Positions 24,595-32,940 of a DNA stretch of 64,000 nt are shown one piece after another. This DNA comes from Cryobacterium suzukii (GTDB lineage: Bacteria; Actinomycetota; Actinomycetes; Actinomycetales; Microbacteriaceae). The first letter of the stretch is position 1, and every line of letters starts with the position of its first letter. The notes under the pieces were generated by a model, which had not been told where the DNA came from, ran no database searches, and was given only the letters and a program-made list of their open reading frames with translations. Both the position numbers and the translations under genes were made by a program. The stretch lies in NCBI RefSeq assembly GCF_004403185.1, contig NZ_SOHJ01000013.1, forward strand, positions 152,245-216,244, given 5' to 3'.

Positions 24595-25473
24595 ATGTCA
24601 ATTCCCGTTTCCCCGCTCGGACTTCTCCTCGACGTCGACGGCCCGATTGCGAGCCCGATCACGCGCAGCATTTCAACCCCGAGCATCCTGGCGGATCTGA
24701 TCACGTTGGCGGCCGGACACGTGCCGATCGCGTTCATCACCGGGCGGTCAGCCGACTTTATTCGCGAGCAGGTGGTCGCCCCGCTCGTCGCGGCCGGGCT
24801 GCCAGAGACCTTTCGAATGTACGGCGTCTGCGAGAAGGGCGCGGTGTGGTTTCCGATCGGACCGAACGGTATGGGGGACGTCGTCGTCGATCAGAGCGTT
24901 GCCCTGCCGGTGGTGGTTATTGACGGGGTGCGCCAGCTGGTCGCTGACTCGTTCGCAGCCGAGATGTTCTTTGACGAGACCAAGCAGGCGATGATCTCGG
25001 TCGAACAGCGCACCGATGTGAGCCATGCGAACTTTCTCGCCCGCCAGCCCGAATTCAACGACGCCGCCTTTGCCATAATGGTGGAACACGGGCTCGGCGT
25101 GCGATTCGACGATCGCCGGTCGCCCGACGAATTCGGTCGGATTCCGTTTCGACTCGACGCCACGATCATCTCAACCGATATCGAGTCGGTCACGCTTGAC
25201 AAGGACCATGCGGCGAAGCGTGCCCTTGCCTACTTCGCCGAGAGCGGTCCGTTACCCCGGCTGTGGCGATCAATGGGCGATTCCCGCAGCGACTATCGCA
25301 TGGCCGATCACCTCTACGAAGCGGGCTACGACGTCTCCCACGTTGACGTGCGCCCGGCCGATGGCATTCTGGACCGTCCGTACCCGGTGATCGTGATCGG
25401 CGACCAGATCCATGACGAGGCTGGGGCAACATTTCTGCGCTACTGGGTCGAGAAGCTAGCCCTGCCTGCGTGA
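24595..25473 (+). CDS. HAD superfamily phosphatase (Cof/trehalose-phosphatase-like)
   Basis: Haloacid dehalogenase-like hydrolase of 292 residues. Motif I is LLLDVDGPIASP (Asp nucleophile, second Asp), motif II is FITGRSADFI, and motif IV is SMGDSRSDYRMADHL, with a large inserted domain between them as in the Cof or trehalose-6-phosphatase groups. The catalytic Lys of motif III is probably in TLDKDHAAKRA. The gene stands alone, divergent from the 126-residue hypothetical gene. Substrate unknown; sugar phosphates are a guess. Confidence 0.8.
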   Translation: MSIPVSPLGLLLDVDGPIASPITRSISTPSILADLITLAAGHVPIAFITGRSADFIREQVVAPLVAAGLPETFRMYGVCEKGAVWFPIGPNGMGDVVVDQSVALPVVVIDGVRQLVADSFAAEMFFDETKQAMISVEQRTDVSHANFLARQPEFNDAAFAIMVEHGLGVRFDDRRSPDEFGRIPFRLDATIISTDIESVTLDKDHAAKRALAYFAESGPLPRLWRSMGDSRSDYRMADHLYEAGYDVSHVDVRPADGILDRPYPVIVIGDQIHDEAGATFLRYWVEKLALPA

Positions 25474-25486
25474 TTACCTCGAAGGA

Positions 25487-26422
25487 CTAGGTATTTACGA
25501 AACGGATGCCGTTTTGTAGGGTGCTGCGCAGCTCGAAGACCTTTTCAAAGCTGCCGCGCTCCATACCGGCCAGTCCTTCGCGCAGGACGCCGACGAGGCG
25601 CGACCGCGGAATCACGATGATCATCGGGCGTCGGCCACGCTTGGGCAGTGAAACTGGTTCGTCGAGGGCCACGTCGGGCAGCACGACGATGAGCGCGGTG
25701 AAGCGTACTTTTAGTGCACGGCTTATTGAGCGAGCGGCATCCTCGAACTGGTGGATCGGGCGATCCTCCTCCGGCAGTTCGTCGCCGATCAGTTCGGCGC
25801 GCCGCAGCTGCACGGGTGCGCCCCAGTCTTCGGACAGGATGCCAAACAATCCGGCCGGGCCGAGGATGATGTGGTCGAGTTTGTCGGTCTGGCTACCGGT
25901 GTCGATGTCATGCCACGCGGTGAACCCGATACCGAGATTGGCCACAAGCTGGGCTGTGACCTCCTCTGCCAGAGCTTTCGCGAGGCAGTGCCGTACGAGT
26001 TTCGGGGCGCTACGAATGAGCGCGGGGGCGTATGGGTCGTCGATGACCGTACCGCGGCCAGCCCACTCGCGCACGAGATCGAGATATCTCAGGCGCGCCT
26101 GGCCACCGGGATGACCGTGCATGCGCGTTTTCAGGCTGGATTTTGTGGCGGGGCCGCTGGCGGAGGGGGCGGCGTAGGCATCCGTTGGAGCGGCCTGCTC
26201 GGGGTCACCGAAGCGTCGACGATCGTAGGCGGCCCGGTTCTGTGGACTTCCGACGCGTTCCCAGGCGAGTTGCACGGCATGAAATCTGGTCGCGCTGCCT
26301 CCAACATCGGGATGGGTCTGGCGCAACAGAAGTCGGTAGGCGCGCCGTAACTCATCCTCGGTTGCGGTCGGACTCACTCCGAGGACCTCGTAGGGGGTGG
26401 ATGCGGCCGGGCTGTCTTGCAT
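25487..26422 (-). CDS. J-domain protein fused to NERD-like nuclease-related domain
   Basis: 311-residue fusion. An N-terminal J-domain (YEVLGVSPTATEDELRRAYRL, then HPD in RQTHPDVGG at about residue 36, ending NRAAYDRRRFG) is the Hsp70-stimulating module. After a low-complexity linker, residues 120-310 contain a NERD-like core: EEVTAQLVANLGIGFTAWHDI and KLDHIILGPAGLFGILSEDWG, where Asp-His and the following strand match the family pattern. The NERD family is related to nucleases, but the typical E-x-K ending is replaced by SED, so activity is uncertain. ATG 26422 is preferred; an upstream ATG at 26458 gives a 12-residue extension. Confidence 0.78.
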   Translation of the reverse strand: MQDSPAASTPYEVLGVSPTATEDELRRAYRLLLRQTHPDVGGSATRFHAVQLAWERVGSPQNRAAYDRRRFGDPEQAAPTDAYAAPSASGPATKSSLKTRMHGHPGGQARLRYLDLVREWAGRGTVIDDPYAPALIRSAPKLVRHCLAKALAEEVTAQLVANLGIGFTAWHDIDTGSQTDKLDHIILGPAGLFGILSEDWGAPVQLRRAELIGDELPEEDRPIHQFEDAARSISRALKVRFTALIVVLPDVALDEPVSLPKRGRRPMIIVIPRSRLVGVLREGLAGMERGSFEKVFELRSTLQNGIRFVNT

Positions 26423-26721
26423 CCTGGGCGGGACCTTTCCGTGTTCGAAGACGATCAATGCGAAATCGATCGAAAACCAACATTACCGTGCGATTCTGAT
26501 ACCGCGCCGAGGGAGGGCTGGGTGCTTGACGGGCCATTGTGTGCCACGATCAGCCACGCTACCCGCGGAGATCCGTCGCGGGTAGTCTCGGAATTTTCTG
26601 ATCTTGCTGGCCCGACTCGCGACTCTGTCGATGCGGCCGGTGCCTTCGCCGTGCTGGTCGGTCGTAGCCGGATTACCGCACTACTTAGATCAGCCGACGC
26701 GTTTATCGATCCGGTCGTGGC
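26423..26721. other. Intergenic region between J-NERD gene and small membrane protein
   Basis: 299 bases upstream of the J-NERD gene and downstream of the small minus-strand gene. It contains a perfect 9-bp hairpin CTACCCGCG/CGCGGGTAG (26559-26567, 26577-26585, loop 9) and a possible small plus-strand reading frame, listed separately. No other feature seen. Confidence 0.6.
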
Positions 26722-26725
26722 TTAG
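26522..26725 (+). CDS. Possible small protein, 67 residues
   Basis: GTG 26522 has an excellent GGGAGG site 6 bases before it. The product would be 67 residues, ending exactly against the stop of the convergent 54-residue gene (stops overlap). The sequence is not recognised, is mildly acidic, and has neither membrane span nor cysteine motif beyond one Cys. Codon third positions are only moderately GC-biased, so it may be a chance frame. Kept at low confidence for the ribosome-binding site alone. Confidence 0.25.
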   Translation: MLDGPLCATISHATRGDPSRVVSEFSDLAGPTRDSVDAAGAFAVLVGRSRITALLRSADAFIDPVVA

Positions 26726-26886
26726 TCGCGCAGCAGGTGGAAGGGGATTGCCATGGCGATGGACACGCACAGGATTCCGGCAATAAAAATCGGTCCCATT
26801 AGTGTCGTAACCGAGAAAGCCAGGCCGAACAGCCAAAAACCGAAAACGAAGATCGCAAACGCGACGACGAAGGCGACAATGTTCAT
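26722..26886 (-). CDS. Small hydrophobic membrane protein, 54 residues
   Basis: ATG 26886 with AAAGGAAC shortly upstream opens a 54-residue frame: MNIVAFVVAFAIFVFGFW at the start, then a second hydrophobic stretch (MGPIFIAGILCVSIAMAIPF) ending HLLRD. Two membrane spans are predicted, with a short loop. No family recognised. Good ribosome-binding site and hydrophobic coherence make it a believable gene. It follows the SRAP gene on the same strand with a 104-base gap. Confidence 0.65.
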   Translation of the reverse strand: MNIVAFVVAFAIFVFGFWLFGLAFSVTTLMGPIFIAGILCVSIAMAIPFHLLRD

Positions 26887-26990
26887 GGGTGTTCCTTTCA
26901 CGGCAGCGCCCGCGTAATTTCGCCGGTCACTGGTTTGAATGTACGGCTTATTCGTACTGTTTCGAGCGTACCGGTTGGGGCCCGATGCAA

Positions 26991-27701
26991 TTACATCGAA
27001 TCGTTGGTTATCGGCTCGATCAGTTCAGGGCCGTTCCCGGTCACCGGGCCGACTTCATGGAAATTGAGCGATTCTACGACTATCCGGGAGGCGGCAACGG
27101 CGGCATCCACGAGGCCTTGGTCGCCCGCGGTCGCCGGGTCCAACCAGTGGTCCCACCACTCTTCTGGGAGGGCAACGGGGGTGCGGTCGTGGATCTGCGC
27201 GAGCGGGCCCTGGGCATCGGTCGTCAGGATGGTTGCGGAGAGTACCCATCGCGCCGGATCGCTGTCGGCGGCAGCCGGGTTCTTCCACCAGGAATACAGG
27301 CCGGCGAAGGCGAGCGGAAGGCCGTCGTCGGATTGAATGAAATACGGGGTCTTCACGGTGCCCTCGGTGTGCCACTCGAAGTAGCCGGTCGCCGGAACCA
27401 GAGCGCGCCGCGACCGCACGGACACCGTGAAGGTTGGCTTTTCGGCGGCGGTTTCTGCCCGAGCATTGAAGGTCGGAAACTTCGACGTCGACTCCGTTGC
27501 AAAAGATGGGATCAATGACCAGCGTGCTGATTCCAATCGACGCACCGGTGGGTCGGTTTTGGCCGATTCAAGCACGATCGGAATCTGGTCGGTCGGACGG
27601 ATGTTCCACGACGGTTCCGGCAGATTTTCGCCTTCATGCTCGATATCGAACATGGCCGCCAGATCGGGCGCTGAATCGGTAATGACGAGTCGACCACACA
27701 T
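26991..27701 (-). CDS. SOS response-associated peptidase (SRAP/HMCES/YedK family)
   Basis: Protein that shields abasic sites in single-stranded DNA by forming a thiazolidine crosslink through its N-terminal Cys. The frame starts at ATG 27701 giving MCGRLVITD, in which Cys2 becomes residue 1 after Met removal, the expected active site. Further SRAP motifs are NIRPTDQIPIV, FPTFNARAETAAEKPTF, RRALVPATGYFEWH and the C-terminal HDRTPVALPEEWWDHWLD with the active His. At 236 residues the size is normal. It belongs to DNA-damage handling, as does pafBC elsewhere in the window. Confidence 0.93.
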   Translation of the reverse strand: MCGRLVITDSAPDLAAMFDIEHEGENLPEPSWNIRPTDQIPIVLESAKTDPPVRRLESARWSLIPSFATESTSKFPTFNARAETAAEKPTFTVSVRSRRALVPATGYFEWHTEGTVKTPYFIQSDDGLPLAFAGLYSWWKNPAAADSDPARWVLSATILTTDAQGPLAQIHDRTPVALPEEWWDHWLDPATAGDQGLVDAAVAASRIVVESLNFHEVGPVTGNGPELIEPITNDSM

Positions 27702-27760
27702 GCATTCAGAATACCGCGTCATGCCGGGCGCGATCGCGGACTTCGGCTAGCGTCGATGCA

Positions 27761-28597
27761 ATGGACGATCGATATAGTGCAGACGTGCTCTCCCCCGGGT
27801 GGCGCGACGCGGGCCGCATCATTATTCCGACGCAGGAAGCCGTCCGGGACCTGGTTGTAGAAGAAATCGCCACTGGATTTTGTGGTGCCGTCATTCGTGT
27901 GGAAAAGAAGATTGTCACGCTCGAGGACAGGCACGGCAAGCTCCGACTGTTTCCGCTCGGCTCTGGTTTTCTGATCGACGGCCGGCCGGTCACGCTGATT
28001 GCACCGACCATGGCGGCCGCCCTGGGCCGGGTGCGCACGGCTTCAGGCTCAACCGCCGTGCCCAACGCCCCCGCTCGCGTCGCTCGCGCCAGTCGTATCT
28101 TTGTCGAGGGGCGTCACGACGCCGAGTTGGTGGAAAAGGTCTGGGGCGCCGACCTGCGCCTCGAAGGCGTTGTCGTGGAATATATTGAGGGGGTCGACAA
28201 CCTCGATGCGATCCTCCGTGAATTCCGACCGAGCTCAGCACGTCGGGTGGGCGTATTGGTAGACCACCTCGTTCCCGGGTCCAAGGAGAGCCGCATCGCG
28301 GAGGCCGTGGCACGCGGGCCGTTCGCTGCAAACGTTCTCGTGGTGGGGCATCCGTTCGTCGACGTGTGGCAATCGGTAAAACCAGCACGGGTCGGCCTCA
28401 ACGTCTGGCCCGAGGTCCCGCGGAGCATCGAGTGGAAACACGGCATCTGCGATGCGCTCGGCTGGCCGCACGAGGAACAGGCCGACATCGCCAGGGCCTG
28501 GCAGCGAATTCTCGGCCGCGTGCGCACTTTTGCCGATCTGGAACCGCAACTTTTAGGGCGCGTGGAACATCTGATCGACTTCGTGACAGCCGAATGA
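27761..28597 (+). CDS. DUF3097 family protein
   Basis: Actinobacterial DUF3097 protein of 278 residues, of unknown function. The N-terminus MDDRYSADVLSPGWR matches the family's RYGSDVL start. The rest contains RIFVEGRHDAELVEKVWGADLR, which resembles a Toprim-like phosphodiester-transfer fold (EG-RHD), and VGVLVDHLVPGSKE and VVGHPFVDVWQSVKP, consistent with it. Such a fold suggests nucleic acid handling, but this is inference. Divergent from the SRAP gene with a 59-base spacer. Confidence 0.85.
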   Translation: MDDRYSADVLSPGWRDAGRIIIPTQEAVRDLVVEEIATGFCGAVIRVEKKIVTLEDRHGKLRLFPLGSGFLIDGRPVTLIAPTMAAALGRVRTASGSTAVPNAPARVARASRIFVEGRHDAELVEKVWGADLRLEGVVVEYIEGVDNLDAILREFRPSSARRVGVLVDHLVPGSKESRIAEAVARGPFAANVLVVGHPFVDVWQSVKPARVGLNVWPEVPRSIEWKHGICDALGWPHEEQADIARAWQRILGRVRTFADLEPQLLGRVEHLIDFVTAE

Positions 28598-28908
28598 CAC
28601 GCCGTAAACAGTTCCGGCCAACGGGCACCCGTGACCTTGCTGGCCAGTGGTCGCCCCGAAGTTCGTGCGAATTTTCCCGTAAACGTAACACTTTCATGTC
28701 GAAAAGGCCGGGAACTTTGAAACCGTCCAGACTTGTGGGCTAGTGTTGGACACGAAGTTGTAGTGCTTGCACGTCTTAAACGCACGGACTGTGATTCAAT
28801 TGAATCGCGGTTTGTGCGCCACATTCCTTTCGGAAGCGGACGACGAATACCGCGACGAACGGTCCCGACAGTCGGGGCCGGTCTAACACTCCTGGAGGAG
28901 TTTTACAA
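28598..28908 (+). other. Intergenic region with cold-shock gene promoter and long 5' leader
   Basis: 311 bases without a gene before the cold-shock gene. The only recognisable signals are the promoter at 28717-28746 and the ribosome-binding site GGAGGAG at 28894-28900. The leader from about 28753 is some 155 bases, long as in thermosensitive csp mRNAs. Confidence 0.7.
28717..28746 (+). promoter_or_regulatory. Sigma-70-type promoter of cold-shock gene
   Basis: TTGAAA (28717-28722), an 18-base spacer and TAGTGT (28741-28746). It is the best -35/-10 pair upstream of the cold-shock gene. Confidence 0.55.
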
Positions 28909-29112
28909 ATGGCAACAGGTACCGTGAAATGGTTCAACGCTGAAAAGGGCTTCGGCTTTATCGCACCCGACGACGGAAGCGCCGATGTTTTCGCGCACTA
29001 CTCCGCGATCGCGTCGAATGGCTACAAGTCCCTCGATGAGAACCAGAAGGTCGAGTTCGAGGTAACCCAGGGACCCAAGGGTCCTCAGGCCGAGAACATC
29101 CGCGCCCTCTAA
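28909..29112 (+). CDS. Cold-shock domain protein (CspA family)
   Basis: Nucleic-acid chaperone of 67 residues. It has the typical start [21 protein letters not shown] with RNP1 (KGFGFI), RNP2 (DVFAHYSAI), and the end [19 protein letters not shown] strong GGAGGAG lies 8 bases before the ATG. A long leader and a terminator downstream make it a monocistronic unit. Confidence 0.97.
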   Translation: MATGTVKWFNAEKGFGFIAPDDGSADVFAHYSAIASNGYKSLDENQKVEFEVTQGPKGPQAENIRAL

Positions 29113-29124
29113 ATAGAGCTTGCG

Positions 29125-29163
29125 AAGAACGCCTCCCGCTTTCGCGGGGGGCGTTCTTGTTTA
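29125..29163 (+). terminator. Terminator after cold-shock gene
   Basis: 15-bp stem, AAGAACGCCTCCCGC against GCGGGGGGCGTTCTT (29125-29139, 29144-29158), one G-U pair, TTTC loop and a GTTT tail. Confidence 0.9.
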
Positions 29164-29207
29164 ACGCGGTGGCACCGGCGTACTGCCCTTTTTGCGGCTC
29201 GGTCGCC

Positions 29208-29687
29208 CTACTTCACCAGGTCTTGCCAACCATCACCGTCGACATACTCGAAGATCAGGTTCGTCTCGGTGTGAGCGACGGCCGGATGCTCCGCCAGGTG
29301 TTCCAGCACAAAGTCACGCAGGTGTGAGGCATCCGCTGCGGCAACGTGCAGCAAATAGTCGTCGGCACCGGCGGTGTGGAACAGCCCGATCACGCCGGGC
29401 CAGTGCGGGGCAGCGTTCCGAAAGTCATCGATCTGCACCCTGGCGTGCTTGGCCAGCCGCACCGAGATGAGGGCCTGCAGGCTGGCACCGAGCGCGGCCA
29501 GGTCGATGTTGGCCCGGTAACCACGAATGTGTCCGAGCTGCTGCAGTCGTCGCAGGCGCAGGGACACTGTGGACTCGGCGACGCCGATTTCGCTCGCCAG
29601 GGCCGCCCCCGAAGCTCTGGCATTGACCGACAGTGCGCGCAATAGCGCGCGGTCAACCCGGTCAAGTTCCGGCTTCTTCGATTCCAT
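29208..29687 (-). CDS. Lrp/AsnC family transcriptional regulator
   Basis: 159-residue regulator with an N-terminal helix-turn-helix (LDRVDRALLRALSVNARASG to IGVAESTVSLRLRRLQQLG) and a RAM/ligand-binding domain (ALISVRLAKHARVQI, VIGLFHTAGADDYLLHVAAAD). ATG 29687 has GGGAG 8 bases upstream. It is divergent from a PLP-dependent gamma-lyase gene 106 bases away. Lrp members in this position usually control the adjacent amino-acid catabolic gene, with the amino acid as effector. Confidence 0.93.
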   Translation of the reverse strand: MESKKPELDRVDRALLRALSVNARASGAALASEIGVAESTVSLRLRRLQQLGHIRGYRANIDLAALGASLQALISVRLAKHARVQIDDFRNAAPHWPGVIGLFHTAGADDYLLHVAAADASHLRDFVLEHLAEHPAVAHTETNLIFEYVDGDGWQDLVK

Positions 29688-29735
29688 CAACAGACTCCCT
29701 CGTTACCAAGGAGTTTATGCGATTCGTGCAGATGA

Positions 29736-29753
29736 ATTGCAAGGGTCTGCAAT
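29736..29753. promoter_or_regulatory. Candidate Lrp operator ATTGCA-N6-TGCAAT
   Basis: A perfect inverted repeat, ATTGCA (29736-29741) and TGCAAT (29748-29753), in the divergent promoter region of the Lrp and gamma-lyase genes. Related half-sites (GTGCAG, TTGTGC) flank it. Confidence 0.45.
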
Positions 29754-29793
29754 GACACTTGTGCGAGGACACAGAATCTGTTTCTGTGGGGGG

Positions 29794-31017
29794 ATGCTGC
29801 CACCGTTGTCACATATTGAAACCCTTGCCGTGCATGCCGGAATGGACGGCCTCACCGAGGCGGGCGTTCACGTTCCGAGCATCGACTTATCCACGACCAA
29901 TCCCCTGAACGGCGTTGAGCCTGGCGGTGAGTCGTATGAGAATCTCGCCACCGGCGGTACTCCTGAGCCCGGGGACTCTGCGGTGTACCAGCGCTTGTGG
30001 CAGCCCGGCGTCGCCCGGTTTGAGAATGCTCTCTCGACGTTGGAGCGGGCCGAGGGCACGGTGGCCTTCGCCACCGGAATGGCCGCCCTGACAGCGACGC
30101 TGATCGCGACGGTGACCGCCGGCAAGCCGCATATCGTCGCCCTGCGGCCCTTGTATGGCGGAACCGACCACGTCCTGGCCAGTGGACTGCTCGGCACGAC
30201 GGTCACCTGGAGCGACCTGGCCGGCGTGACGGCTGCCATCCGTGCGAATACGGGCCTGGTGATTCTGGAAACGCCGGCCAACCCCACCCTCGAACTGACC
30301 GACATTCGGGCGGTCGTGGACGCTGCCGGAGCCATTCCGGTCTTGGTCGACAACACGTTCGCCACCCCGGTACTGCAACGTCCGCTCGAATCGGGCGCCA
30401 CACTGGTGCTGCACAGCGCGACCAAGTTTCTCGGCGGACACGGCGACGCCATGGGTGGTACGGTCTCCGGACCCGACGAGTGGATGGTACGACTACGCCA
30501 AGTGCGCGCTCTCACGGGTGGATTGCTGACGCCGTTCAATGCCTACTTGCTGCACCGCGGTCTACGCACGCTCCCGGTGCGGGTACGCGCCCAGCAGGCG
30601 ACCGCTGCAGAGGTGGCCAGCCGGCTGAAAGGTCACCCGGCTTTGGAGCGTGTGCTCTACCCCGGGCTGCCCGGACAGGATCCCCAGGGTTTGATCGGGC
30701 GACAGTGTTCGGGCGCCGGGTCGCTCCTGGCGCTGGATCTCGGTGGTTATGCCGCAGCGGTCCGTTTCACCGAGGCGTTGCGCCTCATCACCCATGCCGT
30801 GTCGCTGGGTGGTATCGATTCTCTGGTGCAGCACCCGGCGTCGCTCACTCACCGGCCGGTTGCGGCTGAGGCACGGCCGTCCGCCGGTATTGTGCGTCTC
30901 TCCATTGGGCTGGAGCACGTCGACGACCTCATGGACGACATTCTGACCGCCCTGCTGGTCGCCCGAATGCCGGTTGGCGCCAACGCCAATTACACCGCAC
31001 CGGCTAGATCGGTGTAG
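29794..31017 (+). CDS. PLP-dependent trans-sulfuration enzyme (cystathionine/methionine gamma-lyase type)
   Basis: Cys/Met-metabolism PLP enzyme of about 407 residues. Key motifs: HIETLAVHAGMDGLTEAGV, YQRLWQPGVARFENALS (phosphate-binding region), FATGMAALTAT, LETPANPTLELTDI, and the PLP-binding Lys in HSATKFLGGHGDAMGG. SLGGIDSLVQHPASLTH near the C-terminus is the usual substrate-carboxylate strand. ATG 29794 begins where family similarity starts; ATG 29752 with AGGG 6 bases upstream is an alternative, but it overlaps the palindrome. Methionine gamma-lyase, cystathionine gamma-lyase or cystathionine gamma-synthase cannot be told apart. The divergent Lrp gene favours a catabolic lyase. Confidence 0.88.
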   Translation: MLPPLSHIETLAVHAGMDGLTEAGVHVPSIDLSTTNPLNGVEPGGESYENLATGGTPEPGDSAVYQRLWQPGVARFENALSTLERAEGTVAFATGMAALTATLIATVTAGKPHIVALRPLYGGTDHVLASGLLGTTVTWSDLAGVTAAIRANTGLVILETPANPTLELTDIRAVVDAAGAIPVLVDNTFATPVLQRPLESGATLVLHSATKFLGGHGDAMGGTVSGPDEWMVRLRQVRALTGGLLTPFNAYLLHRGLRTLPVRVRAQQATAAEVASRLKGHPALERVLYPGLPGQDPQGLIGRQCSGAGSLLALDLGGYAAAVRFTEALRLITHAVSLGGIDSLVQHPASLTHRPVAAEARPSAGIVRLSIGLEHVDDLMDDILTALLVARMPVGANANYTAPARSV

Positions 31018-31035
31018 CCACGGCCCGGACCATCG

Positions 31036-32853
31036 CTAGCTGCGCCCGAGGCGGCGGCGCAGCAGGTCGATGCGCATCTGCAGCTGGGTGACACTGGCCT
31101 GGGCTACGGCCGGGCCGCCGCACAACCGGCGGAGTTCGGCATGAATCATTCCGTGGGGTTCGTTAGCCAGCTTCGACCACATCCCCACGAGGCTCGACAG
31201 CAGTGTGCGCTGTTCCTTGAGAGTGCGGTACAGGGGCGGCGGTTCGAGCGGGGCAATGTCGCCCGTCACCGGGTCCTTGCGCTTGTCGGTCGACCGTTTG
31301 GACTGACGGGACTGGCGTTGCCGCAGCAGCTCTGACACCTGTTCCGGTTCGAGCAGACCGGGAATACCGATGAAGTCGAATTCTTCGTCGGTGCCTGGCT
31401 CGGCGAGTTCACCGAATTCATCACCGTCGAACATGACCATGTCAAAGGTTGCCTGGGAATCGAGGGCCTGCCAGGTGAGATCGTCCTGGCCGAGATCGTC
31501 GGAGGCCTTGTCTTCTCTATTCGCTGCGGCAACCATGGCATCTTCAGGGTTGTACATGCCGTCGTCGCCGTCGTCACGGTTACTGCGATCGAGGGCGTGG
31601 TCGCGTTCAAGCTCAAGCGCGTTGGCCAGGCTCAGCAGACCGGGAACGTTCGGTAGAAAGATGGAGGCCGTCTCGCCGCGCCGACGCGCACGCACGAACC
31701 GCCCGATCGCCTGGGCGAAGTACAGCGGGGTTGCCGCACTGGTTGCATAAACGCCGACGGCGAGGCGCGGAACGTCGACGCCCTCCGACACCATACGCAC
31801 GGCGACCATCCACCGACGGGTGTTCTTGGAGAACTCGTCGATGCGGTCACTCGACTCCTTCTCGTCGGAGAGCACGATGGTCACCGGCTCGCCGCAAATG
31901 TCCTCGAGAATGACCGCGTAGGCACGAGCGGCGGTCTGGTCGGTGGCAATGACGAGGCCGCCGGCATCCGGAATGCCGTGCCGCACCTCGGTCAGGCGAG
32001 AGTTCGCGGCGCGCAATACCGACGGAATCCATTGCCCGCTGGGCTCGAGCGCCGTGCGCCAGGCCTGGCTGGTGATGTCCTTGGTATTGCCCTCGCCGAG
32101 CTTGGCTTCCATTTCATCACCGGCCCTGGTGCGCCACTTCATGTGCCCGGCGTAAACCATGAACATCACCGGGCGAACCACGCCGTCGGCGAGGGCGCGG
32201 CCATAGCCGTAGGCGTAATCGCTCTGTGACATGCGGATACCCTGCTTGTCAGGCAGATAGCTGACGAAAGGGATCGGCGAAGTGTCCGAACGAAACGGCG
32301 TGCCGGTCAGCGAGAGGCGCCTGGTGGCCGGACCGAAGGCTTCCCGGATCGCGTCGCCCCAGCTCAGGGCATCTCCCCCGTGGTGGATCTCGTCGAGGAT
32401 GACGAGGGTGCGACTCGACTCGGTGAGGTGTTTGTGCAAGGCTGCGCGAGCCGCTACCTGCGCGTAGGTCACGACGATCCCGTGATAATGGCTGCCGTAG
32501 CTGCGATCGGCGTTCTTGAACATCGGATCGAGGCGGATGCCTGCTCGCGCTGCGGCATCCGCCCACTGATTCTTGAGATGCTCGGTCGGCGCCACGACGG
32601 TGATGCGATCAATCGTGCGCCTCGAGCGCAGTTCCGCAGCCAGTCGCAGGGCGAAGGTGGTCTTGCCGGCGCCCGGCGTCGCCGCGGCCAGGAAATCGCG
32701 AGGCTCGTGCACGAAATAGGCTTCCAGAGCTTCAGCCTGCCAGGCGCGCAGCTTGCCGGCCGTACCCCAGGCCGCACGTTCGGGGAAGGACGGTGACAGG
32801 TGTTCGGCTGCACTCGTTCCCTGTGCGGGACCGAAAACCGATGGAGTATTCAC
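31036..32853 (-). CDS. DEAD/DEAH-box helicase, Res-like (SF2)
   Basis: Superfamily 2 ATPase of 605 residues. Motif I is AAATPGAGKTTFAL, motif II is VILDEIHHGGD (DEIH), motif III SLTGTPFRSD, and motif VI YFAQAIGRFVRARRRGE. The layout resembles the helicase subunit of type III restriction enzymes and the UvrB/RAD3-like group, but no methylase or endonuclease domain is present and no restriction gene lies nearby. The C-terminal part is acidic then basic (RQRQSRQSKRSTDKRKD), probably a flexible tail. Starts with GTG. Substrate (DNA or RNA) unknown. Confidence 0.86.
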   Translation of the reverse strand: MNTPSVFGPAQGTSAAEHLSPSFPERAAWGTAGKLRAWQAEALEAYFVHEPRDFLAAATPGAGKTTFALRLAAELRSRRTIDRITVVAPTEHLKNQWADAAARAGIRLDPMFKNADRSYGSHYHGIVVTYAQVAARAALHKHLTESSRTLVILDEIHHGGDALSWGDAIREAFGPATRRLSLTGTPFRSDTSPIPFVSYLPDKQGIRMSQSDYAYGYGRALADGVVRPVMFMVYAGHMKWRTRAGDEMEAKLGEGNTKDITSQAWRTALEPSGQWIPSVLRAANSRLTEVRHGIPDAGGLVIATDQTAARAYAVILEDICGEPVTIVLSDEKESSDRIDEFSKNTRRWMVAVRMVSEGVDVPRLAVGVYATSAATPLYFAQAIGRFVRARRRGETASIFLPNVPGLLSLANALELERDHALDRSNRDDGDDGMYNPEDAMVAAANREDKASDDLGQDDLTWQALDSQATFDMVMFDGDEFGELAEPGTDEEFDFIGIPGLLEPEQVSELLRQRQSRQSKRSTDKRKDPVTGDIAPLEPPPLYRTLKEQRTLLSSLVGMWSKLANEPHGMIHAELRRLCGGPAVAQASVTQLQMRIDLLRRRLGRS

Positions 32854-32940
32854 TTCTTACAAATCTACCAAAGCCCGCCGACGTTCGCGTTCGCACCGGT
32901 CGGTTCGACCCAAGACTGGGAGTTCCGACAGAATGGGTCG

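Noticed and set aside
26559..26585. 9-bp hairpin as a transcription terminator
   Set aside because: No T run on either strand and no gene end close by; listed only within the intergenic entry.
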